Below, piece after piece: positions 1 through 5,083 of a DNA stretch of 5,083 nt. Position 1 is the first letter of the stretch, and each line of letters begins with the position of its first letter. The DNA comes from Burkholderiaceae bacterium (GTDB lineage: Bacteria > Pseudomonadota > Gammaproteobacteria > Burkholderiales > Burkholderiaceae): NCBI GenBank assembly GCA_947470165.1, contig CANISN010000146.1:1-5083 (forward strand), read 5' to 3'. The notes beneath the pieces are model-generated. The model was not told the origin of the DNA. It saw only the letters and a list, made by a program, of their open reading frames with translations, and did no database searches. Made by a program: the position numbers and the translations under genes.

Positions 1-170
1 ATACCAACTCGGCAAGCAAAACGATAGCTCAGAGTCGGATCTAACTTGCGCTGAATATAAGTCACGACATCCAAAACCGTTTGATTTGGATTGCGTGGCA
101 CCAAATACTCAACAAACTCACCTTCTTGAGTACCGCGCCAGACTTTGACTTTGAGATCTGTATTGGACAT
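1..170 (-). CDS. SdhB/FrdB-like iron-sulfur subunit of succinate dehydrogenase/fumarate reductase family (5' end only)
   Basis: Read on the minus strand from the ATG at 170, an open frame of 56 codons runs off the left edge. It begins MSNTDLKVKVWRGTQ and reaches LDPTLSYRFACRVG. This matches the N-terminal plant-type ferredoxin domain of SdhB/FrdB proteins: a beta-grasp strand (LKVKVWR), the TVLDVVTYIQ helix, and the start of the [2Fe-2S] loop, whose first cysteine is Cys53 in the FACRVG context (usually followed by xCGSC, which is outside the window). Such subunits pass electrons from a flavoprotein that interconverts succinate and fumarate to a membrane anchor. The wording YRFACRVG is nearer to FrdB-like paralogues than to the usual betaproteobacterial SdhB (RxSCREGVCGSD), so a second, non-housekeeping complex is possible. 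No Shine-Dalgarno sequence is visible before the ATG. The gene is divergent from the LysR gene, a common regulator-target layout. Family assignment is fairly sure; exact substrate is not. Confidence 0.8.
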   Translation of the reverse strand, partial: MSNTDLKVKVWRGTQEGEFVEYLVPRNPNQTVLDVVTYIQRKLDPTLSYRFACRVG

Positions 171-186
171 GGCTTGATTATATCGA

Positions 187-215
187 TAGATAGTAAAAAA
201 TAAATCGAATATAAT
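187..215 (+). promoter_or_regulatory. Candidate sigma70 promoter of the LysR-type gene
   Basis: A perfect -10 box TATAAT lies at 210-215. Seventeen bases upstream, TAGATA at 187-192 matches the -35 consensus at four of six positions. This would start transcription near 222 and give a leader of about 33 nt before the ATG at 255. The surrounding 171-254 spacer is extremely AT-rich and also holds the short palindromes TATCGATA (181-188) and TTATATAA (239-246), either of which could be part of a regulator site. In such AT-rich DNA a chance TATAAT is not rare, so this is a prediction only. Confidence 0.4.
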
Positions 216-254
216 TTTCTTTGAGATAAAAAATAACTTTATATAAATATAGCC

Positions 255-1154
255 ATGTCGAGCATTAAGGTACTGAAAAACTTCCTATCAATCACTAGGC
301 ATAAAAGCGTTGCATCTGCCGCCAAAGAAATTGGCCTTACTGCAGCAGCAGCCGGTCAACAACTGCAACAGCTCGAATCCGAGCTTGGTGTAGAGCTATT
401 TGACAGAACAAAGCGTTCTCTGAGCCTCAATCATCAAGGTAGATCATTGATTGAGCCTATTCAGGATATTGTTGCTCGTTATGAAGCCTTAGGCTCTGAT
501 TTCAAGTCAGAACTCAGTGGAACCATTGTTTTAGGCGCACTCGTTTCAACGCTCATGGGGACTTTTGGGAGCACTCTTAATAAAATTAAGCAAAGTTATC
601 CAAATCTCGAGGTGAAATTAATAGCGGGTTTATCTAGTAATTTTCTTGATCAAGTTTTAGATGGGAGCCTAGATGCCGCCATTGTCACTGAATCACCTTA
701 TGCCCTACCCCAGAATGTGCAATGGACAGAGTTGTATACCGAACCCATGGTATTGATTTATCCAGCAATCAAAAGCAAAAAGGGGTCCGCCATTAAAGAA
801 CTATCGAATGATCTTCCATTTATTCGCTTTGAGAGAAATACCTGGACAGGCCATCTAGTCGATCAAACCATTCGCGCCAGTAAGCTAGTTGTTAAAGAAG
901 GTATGGAACTGAATTCCGTAGAGGCCATCATTGAGCTAGTAAGGCAAGGATTGGGCTACGCGATTGTTCCTAAACTAGCCAACATCGCCTGGGATTCTGA
1001 TAAACAATTGCAGATTGCAGAATTAAGCGGGAAAACTATTTTCCGCAAGGTGGGCTTACTAGAAAGAAAAAAGCACAGTCGCCAAAATATAACTCAAGCT
1101 ATTAAGCAGCACTTTTTATCCACCTTATACAAAAAAAATGATAGGCCTCTTTGA
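255..1154 (+). CDS. LysR-type transcriptional regulator
   Basis: This complete 299-residue protein has the usual length and layout of LysR-type regulators, cytoplasmic DNA-binding proteins that respond to a small co-inducer. Residues 1-60 form the winged helix-turn-helix: VLKNFLSITRHKSVASAA, then the recognition-helix region LTAAAAGQQLQQLE, then LGVELFDRTKR and LNHQG. After a linker helix, residues about 88-290 form the periplasmic-binding-protein-like effector domain, starting at GTIVLGAL and including LDGSLDAAIV (135-144) and the LVRQGLGYAIVPK segment (228-240). The recognition helix has Ala-Ala-Gly where most family members have a Pro-Ala-Val-Ser-type sequence, a mild oddity. The ATG at 255 is the first in frame and gives a full HTH, although no clear Shine-Dalgarno sequence precedes it. 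The gene is divergent from the iron-sulfur subunit gene, its most likely target, and convergent with the Bug receptor gene. The effector is unknown. Confidence 0.93.
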   Translation: MSSIKVLKNFLSITRHKSVASAAKEIGLTAAAAGQQLQQLESELGVELFDRTKRSLSLNHQGRSLIEPIQDIVARYEALGSDFKSELSGTIVLGALVSTLMGTFGSTLNKIKQSYPNLEVKLIAGLSSNFLDQVLDGSLDAAIVTESPYALPQNVQWTELYTEPMVLIYPAIKSKKGSAIKELSNDLPFIRFERNTWTGHLVDQTIRASKLVVKEGMELNSVEAIIELVRQGLGYAIVPKLANIAWDSDKQLQIAELSGKTIFRKVGLLERKKHSRQNITQAIKQHFLSTLYKKNDRPL

Positions 1155-1182
1155 ATCTATCAGTTGGATGCATTAACAATAA

Positions 1183-1209
1183 GAAGAGTCCGGCATCACC
1201 GGACTCTTC
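1183..1209. terminator. Hairpin between convergent genes, probable (bidirectional) terminator
   Basis: GAAGAGTCCGG (1183-1193) and CCGGACTCTTC (1199-1209) form a perfect 11-bp stem around the 5-nt loop CATCA. It sits 28 bp after the LysR stop and 20 bp after the stop of the minus-strand Bug gene, exactly where a shared terminator is expected. Neither side has a classical run of T. On the minus strand the stem is followed by the moderately T-rich TTATTGTTAATG; on the plus strand by AGATCAAAAAG. Termination is therefore more likely for the minus-strand transcript, or the stem may mainly protect 3' ends. Confidence 0.72.
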
Positions 1210-1229
1210 AGATCAAAAAGATTAAAGTG

Positions 1230-2213
1230 CTATTTTTTAAGATTCAGTTCGGCACCTAACTTGCTATAAAGATCAAATTGCTCTTTTGCAAAAGCCTCAG
1301 TATCTGCTGGTGATCGAATTGCTGGGATCGCACCAACAGTATCATTACCACTTAACCAGCCAGAATTCTTGGCAACTTCCTTAAGGGCAGTCTGCCACTT
1401 ATCAACTACTTCGGGTGGAAGTCCTGGGGGCCCGTAGAGACCACTCCATCCCATTACCTTTTCAAGACTACTCAAGCCTTCCTCTTTTGCGGTGGGGATA
1501 TTTGGAAAATCTTTTAACCGTGTTGGTGTAGAAGTTACCAAGGGTCGCATAGTATTACCCTTTATTTGTCCCGTAATCGTTGTTAAGTTATTGCATAAAA
1601 AATCGACCTCTCCACTTAATAATGCGGTTGTGGCCTGCCCTCCACCCTTATAGGGGATCATAGTTGCAGCCGAAGAGGGTAAGCCAACATCTTTCAAGAC
1701 CACCTCAACGGCTAAATGTTGTGTGGTTCCTGCACCTGCAGAGGCGTAGTTTAATTTAGTTGGATTCGCCCTAATTGCGGCTATCAGTTCCTTCATATTT
1801 TTATAGGGTGCATCTGGCTTCACTACGCAAACTACCGGATTCAAGTCGAGCAAGGAGATGAACGTAAAGTCATTCCACTTGTAAGGCGTGCTACTGTCAA
1901 GCGCTGGCACGATGGCCTGAGAGCCTCCTCTTGAGATTAATAAGGTGTAGCCATCTGGGGTAGAAGTGCGCGCTTTTTGCGAACCAATCGCACCCGATGC
2001 GCCGGCAACATTTTGCACAATGATGTTCTGTCCCAATAACTTGCTCGCTATTGGGACTAAATTTCTACCAGAAAAGTCGCTATCCCCGCCAACTCCGTAA
2101 GGAACAATCAGAGTGATAGGTTTATTTGGATAGTTTTGGGCTATTGCAACTTCAGCCACCATCCCCGTCAACATGAATACTAAAAAGAATTGTCTCTTGA
2201 CTAACTTCAGCAT
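1230..2213 (-). CDS. Bug-family periplasmic substrate-binding protein of a tripartite tricarboxylate transporter
   Basis: This 327-residue protein has the length and motifs of Bug/TctC receptors, which capture carboxylates or related small molecules in the periplasm for a TctA/TctB-type membrane transporter. A signal peptide is clear: positive MLKLVKR, a hydrophobic stretch at residues 9-20, and a likely cleavage after AIA (residue 25). The mature part begins NYPNKPITLIVPYGVGG, the Bug N-terminal signature, followed by D44/D46 in the ligand-loop region, QNVAGASGAIGS (67-78), TPDGYTLL (85-92), LNYASAGAGTTQHLAVE (154-170) and IPYKGGGQATTALLSGEVD (186-204). The ATG at 2213 is chosen because a full-consensus Shine-Dalgarno sequence precedes it and it includes the signal peptide. 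No tctA or tctB gene is in the window, so it is an orphan receptor here, as is common in Burkholderiales. It follows the dioxygenase gene by 103 bp on the same strand and may share its transcript. Ligand unknown. Confidence 0.93.
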   Translation of the reverse strand: MLKLVKRQFFLVFMLTGMVAEVAIAQNYPNKPITLIVPYGVGGDSDFSGRNLVPIASKLLGQNIIVQNVAGASGAIGSQKARTSTPDGYTLLISRGGSQAIVPALDSSTPYKWNDFTFISLLDLNPVVCVVKPDAPYKNMKELIAAIRANPTKLNYASAGAGTTQHLAVEVVLKDVGLPSSAATMIPYKGGGQATTALLSGEVDFLCNNLTTITGQIKGNTMRPLVTSTPTRLKDFPNIPTAKEEGLSSLEKVMGWSGLYGPPGLPPEVVDKWQTALKEVAKNSGWLSGNDTVGAIPAIRSPADTEAFAKEQFDLYSKLGAELNLKK

Positions 2214-2216
2214 GCT

Positions 2217-2224
2217 ACCTCCTT
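2217..2224 (-). promoter_or_regulatory. Full-consensus Shine-Dalgarno sequence of the Bug receptor gene
   Basis: On the minus strand AAGGAGGT lies just before the ATG at 2213, with only 3 nt after its last T and 5 nt after GGAG. It is the strongest ribosome binding site in the window and fixes the start of the receptor. It suggests the receptor is made in larger amounts than its neighbours, as is usual for periplasmic binding proteins. Confidence 0.8.
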
Positions 2225-2288
2225 AGGATAAGGTGCCTCTTGTACATGAAACTAAATATTAAAGATAATTGAAGATAAATAAAGTAGG

Positions 2289-2298
2289 GGTTTAAACC
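2289..2298. repeat. Perfect 10-bp palindrome GGTTTAAACC between the dioxygenase and Bug genes
   Basis: GGTTTAAACC is self-complementary with no loop, so it would make a poor RNA hairpin but could be a dimeric protein-binding site. It lies 19 bp beyond the dioxygenase stop in the 103-bp gap that leads to the Bug receptor gene. No T-run follows on either strand, so a terminator is not supported. The rest of the gap is AT-rich, and I see no convincing promoter in it. Confidence 0.35.
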
Positions 2299-2316
2299 AG
2301 TAAAGGCATTGGATAA

Positions 2317-3390
2317 CTATGTAACGAGCTCAACAGACAGTTTTGTTCCAGGAACCAATATTCCGCCTCTATCGCCTGGGATTACCCCACCCCAACGAGA
2401 ATCAAAATAGGCTGGTAGTGGTCTTGCTGATGGAGGCGCAATCCAAAGGCGTAATAAATGGCGCTGAAGCTTAGGATCAGGCCAATTCTCAAAATCATTC
2501 CTTGAATGAAGAATTTGATGGTTATGCAAGAATTGAATGTCGCCTTGCTCAAAAGCCATCTGTAATGCAAATCCTGGCTCTTGCAAAATAGCATCAATTT
2601 CGTCCATTACCTCGACTTGCTCACGAGTTAAGCGAGGGGCACTCGGAAAGTGGCGTTGCGCCTCTTCTATGTAGTGTCGTAAGTAAACGCAAGATAAATG
2701 CCCTTGATACCAATTAAAAATCGGAATCTCGAACCATGGATCCCGACCTTCGGGAACCTCTCCACGGCGATCCGTTGGGTATGGGGTAAACATTGCAGAC
2801 ATCAAATCAGGTCTGCGTTCGATCATTTTGTTGTATAGCGCCATTGAGCTGGCAATAAAAGATTCTCCACCTTCTTTCGCTTTCTGTAGGCAAAGCAAGC
2901 CAACAATATCAGCCGAGTCAGTGTGGTAATCAAGCTTGCGATTCGTTTGATAAAAACGTGCGCCAGCTTCAACCTTAACGCCCTGATCACGCACATGGCC
3001 TAAAAGATGACCCTTACCATTACTACTTCTTAAGCTACCCATATGACGCCCAAGGCCCATATAAATAGTAGCGGCCTTTTCTATAGACCAGCTTTTAATT
3101 GGCAACCCCCTCAGCATTACAAAACCACGCCCATTAAGTAGCTCATTCAATATTTCAGCAATAAAGGGGGTCAGCTTCTTTAGGGAAAATGAGGCAGGAG
3201 TGATATCTTCCAAAGCAACACCTGAACTAAGAAAATGATCGGCCGCCGATTCAAGCTCAGCAATCTGTTCTGAGTCCCAGCGCACAATCCAATTGGGATC
3301 ATTTTGAATTTTCTTGCCCAACCATGCGCTAGCACCCTCAATCAAGCGCGGGGGATCGCCTACATTACTTGCGGGGCGTTCTACATACAT
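2317..3390 (-). CDS. TauD/TfdA-family Fe(II)/2-oxoglutarate-dependent dioxygenase
   Basis: This 357-residue cytoplasmic protein belongs to the TauD/TfdA (clavaminate synthase-like) fold family. Members couple decarboxylation of 2-oxoglutarate to succinate with hydroxylation of a substrate. The iron triad is intact: His156 and Asp158 in DYHTDSAD, and the distal His295 in NHQILHSRNDF. Arg314 in RHLLRLWIAPP, with Arg310 before it, fits the 2-oxoglutarate-binding arginine. Other family features are GRGFVMLRGLPI (87-98), LLCLQKAKEGGES (165-177) and FEQGDIQFLHN (280-290). The N-terminal 80 residues look like a helical extension. Start ATG 3390 has a good Shine-Dalgarno sequence (GAGGA, 7 nt spacing). 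It is upstream of the Bug receptor on the same strand and divergent from the ThDP enzyme gene. The sequence does not identify the substrate: taurine, 2,4-D-like acids, betaines and others all occur in this family, and the long N-terminus argues against TauD or TfdA itself. Confidence 0.92.
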   Translation of the reverse strand: MYVERPASNVGDPPRLIEGASAWLGKKIQNDPNWIVRWDSEQIAELESAADHFLSSGVALEDITPASFSLKKLTPFIAEILNELLNGRGFVMLRGLPIKSWSIEKAATIYMGLGRHMGSLRSSNGKGHLLGHVRDQGVKVEAGARFYQTNRKLDYHTDSADIVGLLCLQKAKEGGESFIASSMALYNKMIERRPDLMSAMFTPYPTDRRGEVPEGRDPWFEIPIFNWYQGHLSCVYLRHYIEEAQRHFPSAPRLTREQVEVMDEIDAILQEPGFALQMAFEQGDIQFLHNHQILHSRNDFENWPDPKLQRHLLRLWIAPPSARPLPAYFDSRWGGVIPGDRGGILVPGTKLSVELVT

Positions 3391-3397
3391 ATTGATT

Positions 3398-3402
3398 TCC
3401 TC
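3398..3402 (-). promoter_or_regulatory. Shine-Dalgarno sequence of the dioxygenase gene
   Basis: GAGGA on the minus strand, 7 nt before the ATG at 3390, supports that start codon over any internal methionine. Confidence 0.65.
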
Positions 3403-3413
3403 ACTTAGCCATA

Positions 3414-3455
3414 TTGGGACTTAGACTGCCATCGAGTAAAAATAGTCTATCCCAA
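3414..3455. repeat. Imperfect inverted repeat just upstream of the dioxygenase gene
   Basis: TTGGGACTTAGACT (3414-3427) pairs with AGTCTATCCCAA (3444-3455): twelve base pairs interrupted only by a two-base bulge (CT at 3420-3421), around a 16-nt spacer. It begins 24 bp upstream of the dioxygenase start. There is no T-run on either side, so it is not an intrinsic terminator. It could be an operator for a dimeric regulator or a hairpin in the 5' leader of the dioxygenase mRNA. Confidence 0.5.
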
Positions 3456-3550
3456 AAATAGGGCAAGCAATTCATAAATACACTTTTCATATCAATTTAT
3501 TTAATGTTTAAAACTTCCATATAACCAAACTCTATAGATGATATTGAATG

Positions 3551-3579
3551 ATTAAGGGTTATCACTCATTTTTGGTCAA
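3551..3579 (-). promoter_or_regulatory. Weak candidate sigma70 promoter for the dioxygenase gene
   Basis: On the minus strand TTGACC (3574-3579, five of six -35 positions) is followed after 17 bases by CTTAAT (3551-3556, four of six -10 positions). It would give a leader of about 150 nt that contains the 3414-3455 inverted repeat. The -10 lacks the important first T and A, so confidence is low. Confidence 0.22.
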
Positions 3580-3639
3580 GTGCTCTTCTCAGAAATAATT
3601 GTTACAAGGTTAAAAAATAGACGCACTTAATAAATTGCT

Positions 3640-3697
3640 GCATACGACACTCCGTAAATAGAGATTAATAGAATGAAGCTTAAAAAATATCGTATGC
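3640..3697. repeat. 8-bp inverted repeat GCATACGA/TCGTATGC spaced by 42 bp
   Basis: GCATACGA (3640-3647) recurs as its exact reverse complement TCGTATGC (3690-3697). The half-site centres are 50 bp apart, about five helical turns, so both copies face the same side of the DNA. The downstream copy ends 46 bp before the ThDP-enzyme start, in the promoter zone. Such spacing suits looping or two half-sites of a tetrameric regulator, but an 8-bp match could occur by chance. Confidence 0.3.
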
Positions 3698-3731
3698 TCT
3701 ATTGATCCAAAACTACACTCAATAAAATTTC

Positions 3732-3735
3732 AGGA
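3732..3735 (+). promoter_or_regulatory. Shine-Dalgarno sequence of the ThDP-enzyme gene
   Basis: AGGA, 8 nt before the ATG at 3744, is well placed and decides the start. The resulting N-terminus (MIIKITNGADNFIKALELAGV) matches the usual first helix of ThDP enzymes. Confidence 0.6.
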
Positions 3736-3743
3736 CTTTATTT

Positions 3744-5083
3744 ATGATCATCAAAATTACTAATGGCGCTGATAATTTTATTAAAGCCTTAGAGCTTGCG
3801 GGTGTCAGTAAGATCTTTACACTATCTGGAAATCACATCATGCCAGTGTATAACGCAATATTTGATTCTAAGATTGAGCTAATACATACTCGACATGAAG
3901 CTGCTGCAGTCCATATGGCAGATGCATGGGCAAGACTGACTGGTGAGGTTGGAATTGCCTTGGTAACTGGCGGCCCAGGACATGCTAACGCAGTCTCCGC
4001 TCTATATACCGCCTCAATGGCGGAATCCCCAGTTGTGCTGATATCAGGACATGCGCCCTTAAATCAGCTAGGGAAAGGTGCCTTTCAGGAGATGGCTCAA
4101 GCAGCCATTGCTGCTCCTTTAACAAAAGCATCTTGGACCTGTCAAAGAGTAGAGGATATAGCCTCCGATATAGCCAAGGCCATACGCATAGCAAAATCAG
4201 GAAGGCCAGGCCCTACTCACCTAAGCCTACCCAGTGATGTTCTAGAATCTGCCGCTCCAATGAATATGTCATTACCCTCAACTGAGACATTTTTTGCCGA
4301 GCAGAATCAAGCCGACCTATCGGAGATTTCAAAAATACTCGCCGTGTTAATGGCTGCTAAAAAACCGCTCATCCTTGTTGGACCAATGATGCTCTCCAAG
4401 GCGGGTAGAAAGAAGTTGCAACTTCTTGAAGAATCATTAAATATTCCAGTTATTGGCATGGAAAGTCCGAGAGGCATAGGTGACCCCAGTCTTGGCGCTT
4501 TTTCTGAGGTTCTATCAAGTGCGGACTGCATTCTCTTACTTGGCAAGAAGCTCGACTTTACATTGAAGTTTGGTAATAGTCCCGGCATCAATCAAGAGTG
4601 CACTTTTTTGCAAATTGATCCTGAAGCAGCTGAAATTGAGCGGGTGAAAAATGCAGTAGGCAATCGATTAAAGTCAGCATGTATTTGCGATACCCCTGCT
4701 GCTATTAACGCAATCATCTCTTCTAATCCTTTAAGACATCAAGATGTTGATAACTGGTTAAAAGATGTTATGGCAGCAATTGCTTATCGCCCTACATCAT
4801 GGAAAGAGTTGGCGCCAAGAGATGGGAGACTCCATCCGGCACAAATATTTTTACCACTTCAAGAATCATTAGATAGTCATCCTGATTCCATCCTAGTGAG
4901 TGATGGAGGAGAAATTGGGCAATGGGCACAGGCATGTTTAAGAGCGCCCAATCGAATTCTGAATGGCGTCGCAGGCTCTATTGGAGCTGGACTACCTTTT
5001 GCATTAGCTGCAAGAGTCGCAAAACCAAACGTTCCCATCATTGCAGTAATGGGAGATGGTACTTTTGGATTTCATAGTGCTGA
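3744..5083 (+). CDS. Thiamine-diphosphate-dependent enzyme, acetolactate synthase / benzaldehyde lyase-like (3' end missing)
   Basis: An uninterrupted frame of 446 codons runs off the right edge; the family is usually about 540-590 residues, so roughly the last 100-140 are missing. The ThDP-dependent enzyme layout is clear. The pyrimidine-binding domain (1 to about 170) has the catalytic glutamate Glu52 in RHEAAAVHMADAWAR, VTGGPGHANAV (74-84) and FQEMAQ (114-119). A central domain spans about 190-320 (KKPLILVGP, ILLLGKKLD). The pyrophosphate-binding domain begins near 360 and has SDGGEIGQW (386-394), GSIGAG (411-416) and GDG at 437-439, the start of the GDG-x(24-27)-N cofactor motif whose asparagine lies outside the window. 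Such enzymes make or break C-C bonds next to carbonyls. His31 (SGNHIMPVY) and Gln115 fall where benzaldehyde lyase has its active-site His29 and Gln113, pointing to lyase/carboligase chemistry rather than biosynthetic acetolactate synthase. It is divergent from the dioxygenase gene. The substrate is unknown, and automatic labels such as acetolactate synthase should be distrusted. Confidence 0.9.
   Translation, partial: MIIKITNGADNFIKALELAGVSKIFTLSGNHIMPVYNAIFDSKIELIHTRHEAAAVHMADAWARLTGEVGIALVTGGPGHANAVSALYTASMAESPVVLISGHAPLNQLGKGAFQEMAQAAIAAPLTKASWTCQRVEDIASDIAKAIRIAKSGRPGPTHLSLPSDVLESAAPMNMSLPSTETFFAEQNQADLSEISKILAVLMAAKKPLILVGPMMLSKAGRKKLQLLEESLNIPVIGMESPRGIGDPSLGAFSEVLSSADCILLLGKKLDFTLKFGNSPGINQECTFLQIDPEAAEIERVKNAVGNRLKSACICDTPAAINAIISSNPLRHQDVDNWLKDVMAAIAYRPTSWKELAPRDGRLHPAQIFLPLQESLDSHPDSILVSDGGEIGQWAQACLRAPNRILNGVAGSIGAGLPFALAARVAKPNVPIIAVMGDGTFGFHSA

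Larger units (their letters stand above)
3391..3743. other. 353-bp divergent intergenic region with no gene, likely regulatory
   Basis: No credible coding frame or RNA gene is seen here. It is strongly AT-rich and separates the divergent dioxygenase and ThDP-enzyme genes, so both promoters should lie in it. It holds two inverted repeats (3414-3455 and 3640-3697, listed separately) and a weak candidate promoter for the dioxygenase. The length is generous for a simple two-promoter spacer, leaving room for long 5' leaders or several regulator sites. I found no convincing -35/-10 pair for the ThDP gene: the best-looking -10, TAAAAT at 3723-3728, would start transcription inside its ribosome binding site. 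Confidence 0.6.

Noticed and set aside
2382..2597. 71-codon minus-strand open frame inside the dioxygenase gene
   Set aside because: It is an out-of-frame shadow of the well-supported dioxygenase, with no recognisable domain.
3414..3455. Reading the inverted repeat as an intrinsic terminator
   Set aside because: There is no T-run after either arm, and it lies at the start of a gene rather than the end of one.
3693..3728. TATGCT (3693-3698) or TAAAAT (3723-3728) as the -10 box of the ThDP gene
   Set aside because: Neither has a properly spaced -35, and the second would start transcription within the ribosome binding site.
3391..3743. Possible small RNA, CRISPR repeat, IS end or attachment site in the long intergenic region
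   Set aside because: There are no regularly spaced repeats, no transposase remnant, no tRNA-like sequence and no target-site duplication; only the two inverted repeats stand out.
3985..4194. 69-codon minus-strand open frame opposite the ThDP-enzyme gene
   Set aside because: It lies antisense to conserved ThDP motifs and has no family resemblance or ribosome site I can support.
4307..4591. 94-codon minus-strand open frame opposite the ThDP-enzyme gene
   Set aside because: It is antisense to the central domain of the ThDP enzyme, with a composition typical of a shadow frame.

Overview
The window looks like accessory DNA from a low-GC betaproteobacterium, most plausibly Burkholderiales and perhaps close to Polynucleobacter. 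The clues are a Bug-type tripartite tricarboxylate transporter (TTT) receptor, a LysR regulator and an AT-rich base composition around well-formed proteobacterial genes. The taxon is inferred from gene content and style, not from any marker gene.

Layout from left to right. (1) At 1-170, minus strand, lies the 5' end of an SdhB/FrdB-like iron-sulfur subunit gene that runs off the window. (2) It is divergent from a complete LysR-type regulator at 255-1154, with an 84-bp, very AT-rich spacer that carries a good candidate sigma70 promoter for the regulator. (3) The regulator converges on a minus-strand pair, with a perfect 11-bp-stem hairpin between them. That pair is a Bug-family periplasmic substrate-binding protein (1230-2213) preceded by a TauD/TfdA-family Fe(II)/2-oxoglutarate dioxygenase (2317-3390). 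(4) A 353-bp intergenic region without a gene (3391-3743) carries two inverted repeats. (5) At 3744, plus strand, a thiamine-diphosphate (ThDP) enzyme of the acetolactate synthase / benzaldehyde lyase / 2-hydroxyacyl-CoA lyase superfamily starts. It is cut by the window end just after its GDG cofactor motif.

How the genes may work together (inference): the Bug receptor would bind an organic acid in the periplasm. The dioxygenase could hydroxylate it or a derivative, and the divergently transcribed ThDP enzyme could cleave or form a C-C bond next to a hydroxyl or keto carbon. The pairing of a 2-oxoglutarate hydroxylase with a ThDP lyase resembles the logic of peroxisomal alpha-oxidation (phytanoyl-CoA hydroxylase followed by 2-hydroxyacyl-CoA lyase). 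The substrate cannot be read from the sequence. The LysR regulator is divergent from the iron-sulfur subunit gene, so by the usual LysR layout that gene, rather than the dioxygenase/ThDP cluster, is its most likely target.
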